Positions 13,862-17,964 of a stretch of 17,964 bases of DNA are shown here, one piece after another. A program made the position numbers and the translations under genes. The first letter of the stretch is position 1; the number at the start of each line of letters is the position of its first letter. Under the pieces are notes generated by a model that saw only the letters and a list, made by a program, of their open reading frames with translations, searched no databases and was not told the DNA's origin. This DNA is from CSSED10-109M sp964349455 (GTDB lineage: Bacteria > Bacillota_I > Bacilli_A > RF39 > UBA660): contig CAYGGG010000014.1 in assembly GCA_964349455.1 (NCBI GenBank), forward strand, positions 1 to 17,964, written 5' to 3'.

Positions 13862-15826
13862 ATGAATTTTGAAACAGTTAAAAAAACACTATTACCGTAT
13901 CTTATTTTGTTTGTTTTGATGGGATTAATTTTGTTTCTTATTAATGCCCAAGAGGGAAAGCCAGAAATATTAAGATATGATACGTTTATGGAAAAAATAA
14001 AAAATGAAGAAGTTAAAAAAATAAAACTAATTCCAAGAACAAGATCTGGAATTTATGAAATTCGAGGCGAATATGTTGAGAAGGGGGAGTTTGTATTAAA
14101 CGTTCCTTTGTCTGAAAGCGTTGTTAGTCGGATTTTGCTTTTGGAGGAAGAATATGGTTATGAAATAGAAGCAAGCTCTGATCCAGAGTCGAGCACGGTT
14201 TTGCTTTTTTTAATAAACATTCTTCCGATTGTCATTCTAATTGCGATTGTTTTTTTGTTTATTAGAAGACAGATTGGTAGTGCTAATAAATCAATGGATT
14301 TCGGCAAGAGCAAGGCTAAGTTAAACCCGGATAGCAATAATGTTACTTTCGATGACGTAGCTGGGTTAACTGAGGAAAAAGAAGAAGTCGCTGAGTTAAT
14401 TGATTTTTTAAAAAATCCAAAAAGATTTCAACTATTAGGAGCAAGGATTCCGAAAGGAGTTTTGTTAGTTGGCGCACCAGGAACGGGGAAAACATTATTA
14501 GCTAAGGCGGTTGCAGGAGAAGCGAGTGTTCCATTTTACTATATAAGCGGGTCTGATTTCGTTGAATTATTTGTTGGGGTAGGCGCTAGTCGGGTGCGAG
14601 ATATGTTTAGACAAGCTAAAATGAGCGCTCCTTGTTTGATTTTTATCGATGAAATTGATGCAGTTGGACGACAAAGAGGAGCCGGTTTAGGTGGCGGACA
14701 TGATGAACGCGAACAAACTTTAAATCAATTATTAACTGAAATGGATGGATTTGGCGCTAATGAAGGAATTATCATTATTGCAGCGACAAATCGACCAGAC
14801 GTTTTAGATCCAGCACTTTTGCGACCAGGAAGGTTTGATCGTCAAGTAACGGTTAATCTCCCTGATGTTAATGGAAGAAAAGAAATTTTAGAAGTTCATG
14901 CGCGTGGGAAAAAGTTTGATGAAGATGTTTCGTTGGAAAATATCGCAAGAAGAACGGTTGGGTTTAGTGGTGCTGATTTGGAAAACTTGTTAAATGAGGC
15001 TGCTTTATTAACGGTGAGACGAAATAAAAAAGCAATTTCAGTTGACGAGGTTGATGAAGCACAAGATCGTGTTTTGATGGGTCCTGCAAAAGTGACTAAA
15101 AAGTATACAATTAAAGAAAAAAGATTGGTTGCTTATCATGAAGCTGGGCACGCTGTTTTAGGGATTAAACTTGATGGTGCTAATGAAGTACAAAAGATTA
15201 CAATTATTCCAAGGGGAACGGCTGGTGGCTATAATTTAATGGTTCCAAAAGAAGAGACTTTTCTTTCGACTAAAAAGGAATTATTAGATACAATTTCAGG
15301 ATTGCTGGGAGGAAGAGTGGCTGAGGAAATTGTCTTTAAAGAAGTAACAACCGGAGCGCACAATGATTTTGGCAAGGCAACAAAAATTGCTCGGGCAATG
15401 GTAACTGAGTATGGGATGAGTGATTTGGGACCGGTTCAGTTAGAACATCACGATGAGAGTGTTTTCTTAGGCCGAGATTATAACAAGATTAGAAATTTTT
15501 CGGGGCAAGTTGCATTTCAAATTGATCAAGAAATTCGAAAGATAATTTCAGAAAGGTATGAGGTTGCAAAAAAAATTATTGGTGCAAATCGTAAGTTGTT
15601 AGATTTGTTAGCAGAAACGCTTATTGAGAAGGAAACTTTAACTAAGGAAGAAATCGAACAATTATATAAAAAAGGCGAACTTAAAAAGAAAAAAATTGAT
15701 CTCACCGATAAGAAGGTTGATGAATTGAAAACGATAGCAAAGAAGTTGAAAATAAGGAATTATAGCAAAATGAATAAAGATGATTTAAAAAAAGAAATAT
15801 TAGTGTATAATGGAATTAAAGAGTAA
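13862..15826 (+). CDS. ftsH: ATP-dependent zinc metalloprotease FtsH with C-terminal Rho-N/SAP-like tail
   Basis: FtsH is a membrane-anchored AAA+ hexameric protease that degrades misassembled membrane proteins and selected regulators. In this 654-residue protein, two membrane segments (about 11-29 and 112-135) flank a small extracytoplasmic domain. The AAA module has Walker A GAPGTGKT (204-211), Walker B LIFIDEIDA (259-267) and the second region of homology (NRPDVLDPALLRPGRFDR, 310-327). The zinc site is HEAGH (426-430), with Asp502 in TTGAHNDF as likely third ligand. After the protease domain, residues 611-650 (LTDKKVDELKTIAKKLKI, then NYSKMNKDDLKKEIL) look like a Rho N-terminal/SAP helix-extended-loop-helix fold, unusual for FtsH. 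SD GAGAGGAGG is strong. It lies downstream of tilS as in many Bacillota. Confidence 0.96.
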   Translation: MNFETVKKTLLPYLILFVLMGLILFLINAQEGKPEILRYDTFMEKIKNEEVKKIKLIPRTRSGIYEIRGEYVEKGEFVLNVPLSESVVSRILLLEEEYGYEIEASSDPESSTVLLFLINILPIVILIAIVFLFIRRQIGSANKSMDFGKSKAKLNPDSNNVTFDDVAGLTEEKEEVAELIDFLKNPKRFQLLGARIPKGVLLVGAPGTGKTLLAKAVAGEASVPFYYISGSDFVELFVGVGASRVRDMFRQAKMSAPCLIFIDEIDAVGRQRGAGLGGGHDEREQTLNQLLTEMDGFGANEGIIIIAATNRPDVLDPALLRPGRFDRQVTVNLPDVNGRKEILEVHARGKKFDEDVSLENIARRTVGFSGADLENLLNEAALLTVRRNKKAISVDEVDEAQDRVLMGPAKVTKKYTIKEKRLVAYHEAGHAVLGIKLDGANEVQKITIIPRGTAGGYNLMVPKEETFLSTKKELLDTISGLLGGRVAEEIVFKEVTTGAHNDFGKATKIARAMVTEYGMSDLGPVQLEHHDESVFLGRDYNKIRNFSGQVAFQIDQEIRKIISERYEVAKKIIGANRKLLDLLAETLIEKETLTKEEIEQLYKKGELKKKKIDLTDKKVDELKTIAKKLKIRNYSKMNKDDLKKEILVYNGIKE

Positions 15827-15841
15827 AAAGGAGGAAAAAAA

Positions 15842-16681
15842 ATGTTAAAAGTGTTAGATTTAAACGGAGATTCGCAGGAAGTTGAAGTAATTAGATATTT
15901 TAAAATGAATGGTGTCAGTTATTTGCTTTATGCTTTAAACGAGGTTGACGAGCAAGATTATCTAAAACTATATGGTGCAAAAGTAAGTGATGGCGTGGGA
16001 AATAATATTGAAGATGCTGAATGGGATACGGTCAAGGAAGAAATAAAACGGATCATTAAAGGTAACAAGGAAGGCAATTTACAAATTGAAGATCTTAATT
16101 TTGTTGAAATTGATGGTCTTACAATTAATGATTTTCGCGCTTTTAAACTTTCAAATGAATTAGTGAGTTTACTAAAAGCGAACAAAAAAGAGTTTGCAAT
16201 GGAAGTGGCTGCCGAAACGAATGAAGCAGAGGTGGAAACACCAATGCCAGAAACGAGCGAACCACAATTTGAACCATCGATTCCAGAAGTGAGTGAGCCA
16301 GAAATGGAAACGCCGATGCCAGAATCATATGAGCCACAACCAGAAGTTTCAACATCTTTCGAAGTAGAGAGTGAAAAACCAGAGGGTAACCCGTTTGATT
16401 TTCCTGCTACAGAAGAAGCAAAATTTGATTTCCCAGCGGAAGAAGAAAAACCAGCGGGCGGATTTGATTTGGGTTTAGAAATCGAAGGAAATTCAGAAAT
16501 GCCAACAAGTGAAGATGTTGCAAGTATTGAACCAACTGAAGTTAAATCATTTGATGAACCAGATATTAACAATTATGAAGCAATGTATAAGGAAGCGCAG
16601 GAAGTTAATGTTGTTTTAAAAGATGAAAACGAGGAACTGAAAAGGAAATTAGGAAAAATTACCCAATTGTTAAACGAATAA
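15842..16681 (+). CDS. Unknown acidic protein: DUF1292-like N-terminus, Pro/Glu repeats, FDFP motifs, coiled coil
   Basis: I do not recognise this 279-residue protein as a known gene. Residues 1-70 (VLDLNGDSQEVEVIRYFKMN, then YLLYALNE) weakly resemble the small DUF1292/YrzB domain. Residues 129-170 are an imperfect repeat of units such as ETPMPETSEPQFEPS and ETPMPESYEPQPEVS. Two FDFP motifs follow (185-188, 195-198), then GGFDLGLEIEG (206-216). The C-terminus (243-277) has heptad-like spacing and is a probable coiled coil. No signal peptide or membrane segment is seen, so it is probably cytoplasmic and largely disordered. The SD AAAGGAGGA is strong and the gap from ftsH is only 15 bases, so it is likely co-transcribed. 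Noc in this window carries a similar FNFPF motif in its acidic linker. Confidence 0.75.
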   Translation: MLKVLDLNGDSQEVEVIRYFKMNGVSYLLYALNEVDEQDYLKLYGAKVSDGVGNNIEDAEWDTVKEEIKRIIKGNKEGNLQIEDLNFVEIDGLTINDFRAFKLSNELVSLLKANKKEFAMEVAAETNEAEVETPMPETSEPQFEPSIPEVSEPEMETPMPESYEPQPEVSTSFEVESEKPEGNPFDFPATEEAKFDFPAEEEKPAGGFDLGLEIEGNSEMPTSEDVASIEPTEVKSFDEPDINNYEAMYKEAQEVNVVLKDENEELKRKLGKITQLLNE

Positions 16682-16706
16682 AAAAAACATCAATTTGATG
16701 TTTTTT
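16682..16706. terminator. Bidirectional terminator between convergent units
   Basis: ACATCAA (16687-16693) and TTGATGT (16695-16701) form a stem flanked by six A on one side and six T on the other, so it can work on both strands. It ends the ftsH unit from the left and the nifU-pgpA-like unit from the right. The pgpA-like stop codon (16690-16692) lies in the stem. Confidence 0.85.
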
Positions 16707-17178
16707 CTTCGTAATCATGAGCAATTCGACTTGCGGCTGAGGAAGCAATTGCGCATACAATGTCATCTAAAAAAGTATGACATTTTTTGTCGCTTTCTTG
16801 TTGTAGTTTCCCGATTATACCCGGTTTTTCTTTATCTAAATAACCAAAGTTTGTGAGAGCGATTGATCCGTGAACATTGACGATGCTTAATGCTAATATT
16901 TCATCTATTCCATATAAAGAATAATCATCGTTGATGACATCGTTTATTTCGTGAAAAGCATTGTTTTCAGCGGCAACGTCAATTTCGATCCCAGTTAAAA
17001 CGGCAAAAGCAACTTCTCTTTTGTCTAAAACTAAGTTTATTGATTCAATACAGTCATCGATTGTTAAATTAGGACAGTATTCTTTTTGTAAATCATAAAC
17101 AAGGGCAGCTATGTCTTCGATCAAAACGCCACGTTGCGTTAGCTTGTTTCTTGAAAGTTCACGATAATGTTTTATCAT
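16690..17178 (-). CDS. Phosphatidylglycerophosphatase A family protein (YutG-like)
   Basis: The 162-residue protein matches the soluble Bacillota branch of the PgpA family, typified by Bacillus YutG. Conserved blocks are RGVLIEDIAALVYDLQ (16-31), REVAFAVLTGIEID (54-67), YGIDEILALSIVNVHGS (89-105), LTNFGYLDKEKPG (108-120) and HTFLDDIVCAIASSAASRIAH (134-154). PgpA in proteobacteria dephosphorylates phosphatidylglycerophosphate to phosphatidylglycerol at the membrane. This branch lacks clear membrane spans, so the lipid phosphatase role is less certain. The ATG overlaps the nifU stop by 4 bases (ATGA). Bacillus also has yutG near the NifU-like yutI, which supports the pairing. Confidence 0.85.
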   Translation of the reverse strand: MIKHYRELSRNKLTQRGVLIEDIAALVYDLQKEYCPNLTIDDCIESINLVLDKREVAFAVLTGIEIDVAAENNAFHEINDVINDDYSLYGIDEILALSIVNVHGSIALTNFGYLDKEKPGIIGKLQQESDKKCHTFLDDIVCAIASSAASRIAHDYEEKTSN

Positions 17179-17402
17179 TCAACATTCACTACTTCTTCAA
17201 CTGAAGGGACCACTTCTTTTATGGCAGTTTCAATTCCTTCTTTTAATGTTAGATAGGCCATAGCACATCCTTTACAGGCGCCAAGCATTTTTACATAAAC
17301 CTTGTTATTTTCGTATTTAACAAATTCTAAGTCGCCACCATCACTTTGGATAAATGGTCTGATTTTTTCAATTGTTTCTTTGATTAGTTGTTCGTCTTTC
17401 AT
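17175..17402 (-). CDS. NifU C-terminal-domain iron-sulfur scaffold protein (YutI/Nfu type)
   Basis: This 75-residue protein is a stand-alone NifU C-terminal domain. Visible features are IRPFIQSDGGDLEFVKYE (14-31) and the Cys-x2-Cys cluster-binding motif in GACKGCAMAYLTLK (41-54). Such proteins bind a transient [4Fe-4S] cluster between two subunits and pass it to target enzymes. Length equals that of Bacillus YutI-type proteins. The SD AGAGGTGAG precedes ATG 17400-17402. It is the first gene of a two-gene unit with the pgpA-like gene, transcribed from the promoter at 17420-17448. Confidence 0.93.
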   Translation of the reverse strand: MKDEQLIKETIEKIRPFIQSDGGDLEFVKYENNKVYVKMLGACKGCAMAYLTLKEGIETAIKEVVPSVEEVVNVE

Positions 17403-17419
17403 TTTCTCACCTCTTCTAA

Positions 17420-17448
17420 ATTATAGTATAAAAATGAATAATAGTAAA
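17420..17448 (-). promoter_or_regulatory. Promoter of the nifU-pgpA-like unit
   Basis: On the minus strand TTTACT (plus 17443-17448) and TATAAT (plus 17420-17425) are 17 bases apart. Transcription would start near 17413, just upstream of the SD, giving a very short leader. It lies back to back with the S1-gene promoter. Confidence 0.65.
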
Positions 17449-17456
17449 CTAATTTA

Positions 17457-17465
17457 TGATATAAT
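17457..17465 (+). promoter_or_regulatory. Extended -10 promoter of the S1-domain gene
   Basis: TGATATAAT is an extended -10 element (TG-n-TATAAT) with no clear -35. Transcription would start near 17472, about ten bases before the ATG, with GAGGGAT as SD. The same nonamer occurs before ftsH. Confidence 0.6.
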
Positions 17466-17481
17466 TGATTTGAGGGATATT

Positions 17482-17838
17482 ATGAGCAAATATAAGAAAG
17501 GGAAAACGGTAACGGGTATTGTTTTGGGAATTGAAACTTATGGAATTTTTGTAAAATTCGATGAGTTTTATAGTGGTTTGATCCATATTTCTGAAATTTC
17601 TCATCAGTTTGTATCTGACCCAAAAGCGATTACAGAAATTGGGGATCAGATAACGGTACAAATATTAGAGGTTGACGAAATTAATTATCGTTTAAAACTA
17701 AGTCTGAAAGATATTGAACAAGAGGGTAAAAAAAAATATAAAGCAAATATCAAAGAAACGCCATTGGGGTTTTCGACATTAGCGAAGAAGTTACCGGAAT
17801 GGATTGTAAAGAACCTTGAAAACCAACCAAAAAGATAG
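17482..17838 (+). CDS. S1-domain RNA-binding protein, general stress protein 13 (YugI/CvfD) type
   Basis: The 118-residue protein begins with one S1 RNA-binding domain (about 5-75). It shows the typical KGKTVTGIVLGIETYGIFV strand pair (6-24), GLIHISEISHQFV and the closing VDEINYRLKLSLKDI. A basic linker and the motif GFSTLAKKLPEWI follow near the C-terminus, matching the GF-(N/S)-TL...EWI tail of Bacillus GSP13/YugI and related ribosome-associated S1 proteins. These are thought to bind ribosomes or RNA and influence translation and stress response. I start at ATG 17482 (MSKYKKGK) because it has an SD and an extended -10 just upstream and fits the family; a far upstream in-frame ATG overlaps the divergent nifU gene. 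Confidence 0.9.
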   Translation: MSKYKKGKTVTGIVLGIETYGIFVKFDEFYSGLIHISEISHQFVSDPKAITEIGDQITVQILEVDEINYRLKLSLKDIEQEGKKKYKANIKETPLGFSTLAKKLPEWIVKNLENQPKR

Positions 17839-17847
17839 CGTTTTTTA

Positions 17848-17876
17848 TTGACAAAAAGATTCAATAGTGTTATATT
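17848..17876 (+). promoter_or_regulatory. Strong promoter of the tRNA-Val gene or cluster
   Basis: TTGACA (17848-17853) and TATATT (17871-17876) are 17 bases apart, and a TG one base before the -10 (17868-17869) adds an extended element. Initiation near 17883 leaves a leader of about 15 bases before the tRNA. I see no convincing terminator for the S1 gene before it. Confidence 0.8.
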
Positions 17877-17897
17877 TAATTACGTCAAACAAATTTT

Positions 17898-17964
17898 GGG
17901 TGATTAGCTCAGTTGGTTAGAGCACCTGCCTTACAAGCAGGGGGTCATAGGTTCGAGTCCTATA
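17898..17964 (+). tRNA. tRNA-Val (anticodon TAC), cut by the window end
   Basis: The sequence folds as a standard tRNA: acceptor 5' strand GGGTGAT, D-arm with GCTC/GAGC, and anticodon stem CCTGC/GCAGG around the loop CTTACAA. This puts TAC at positions 34-36. Then come a 5-base variable loop and a T-arm with ATAGG/CCTAT and loop TTCGAGT. The window ends one base into the 3' acceptor strand (67 bases present). The UAC anticodon reads GUN valine codons. A strong promoter precedes it, and further tRNA genes may follow outside the window. Confidence 0.95.

Noticed and set aside
16250..16340. Repeat in the unknown gene as a CRISPR-like or mobile repeat
   Set aside because: The repeats are in-frame protein repeats (ETPMPE units) of unequal length without uniform spacers, so they are coding repeats.
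15958..16572. 204-codon minus-strand open frame opposite the unknown acidic protein
   Set aside because: Its Ser/Gly-rich product mirrors the Pro/Glu repeats of the plus-strand gene. It has no SD, and the plus-strand frame has a strong SD and fits the operon.

Overview
This AT-rich window spans a chromosomal replication origin and the conserved gene cluster beside it. The gene order (dnaN and dnaA on the minus strand; rpmH, rnpA, yidC, khpB, mnmE, mnmG, rsmG and noc on the plus strand) is the layout around oriC in Bacillota. TGA is a true stop (rnpA, khpB, mnmG, tilS, nifU and the pgpA-like gene all end in TGA) and Trp is TGG, so the code is the standard bacterial one and not the Mycoplasma code. 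Short intergenic gaps, low GC and a YidC lipoprotein precursor suggest a small-genome Bacillota or an early-branching Mycoplasmatota relative (Acholeplasma/Izemoplasma-like). I cannot fix the genus from sequence alone.

Left arm (1-3213, all minus): dnaA and dnaN are separated by a short AT-rich gap with DnaA-box-like sites. dnaN ends in an intrinsic terminator. Instead of the usual yaaA-recF-gyrB continuation there is a separate, terminator-bounded gene for a ComK-family competence regulator that lacks the C-terminal tail of Bacillus ComK. The dnaA-rpmH gap (3214-3387) carries further DnaA-box-like sites, candidate dnaA promoters and a perfect-consensus promoter for rpmH.

Right arm (3388-16681, all plus): unit 1 is rpmH-rnpA-yidC-khpB, closed by a terminator at 5370-5394. 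Unit 2 is an HD-domain phosphohydrolase gene with no visible ribosome-binding site, followed by mnmE-mnmG-rsmG. Unit 3 is noc, with its own promoter and terminator; a perfect Noc-binding palindrome lies inside rsmG just upstream. Unit 4 is ksgA-ung-tilS-ftsH and a repeat-rich unknown gene. These units combine ribosome biogenesis and rRNA/tRNA modification (L34, RnpA, MnmE/G, RsmG, RsmA, TilS) with membrane protein insertion and quality control (YidC, FtsH), uracil repair (Ung) and nucleoid occlusion (Noc).

Far right (16690-17964): a nifU-pgpA-like operon on the minus strand converges on unit 4 through a shared bidirectional terminator. It diverges from a GSP13-type S1-domain gene. The window ends inside a tRNA-Val gene preceded by a strong promoter.

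Most of the window is conserved housekeeping. The points that stand out are the ComK homologue beside oriC, a Noc with a long acidic linker plus a perfect Noc site, a Rho-N/SAP-like tail on FtsH, an altered DnaA P-loop, an internally shortened L34, and FxFP motifs shared by Noc and the unknown acidic protein. I found no CRISPR array, insertion sequence, prophage or obviously transferred block.
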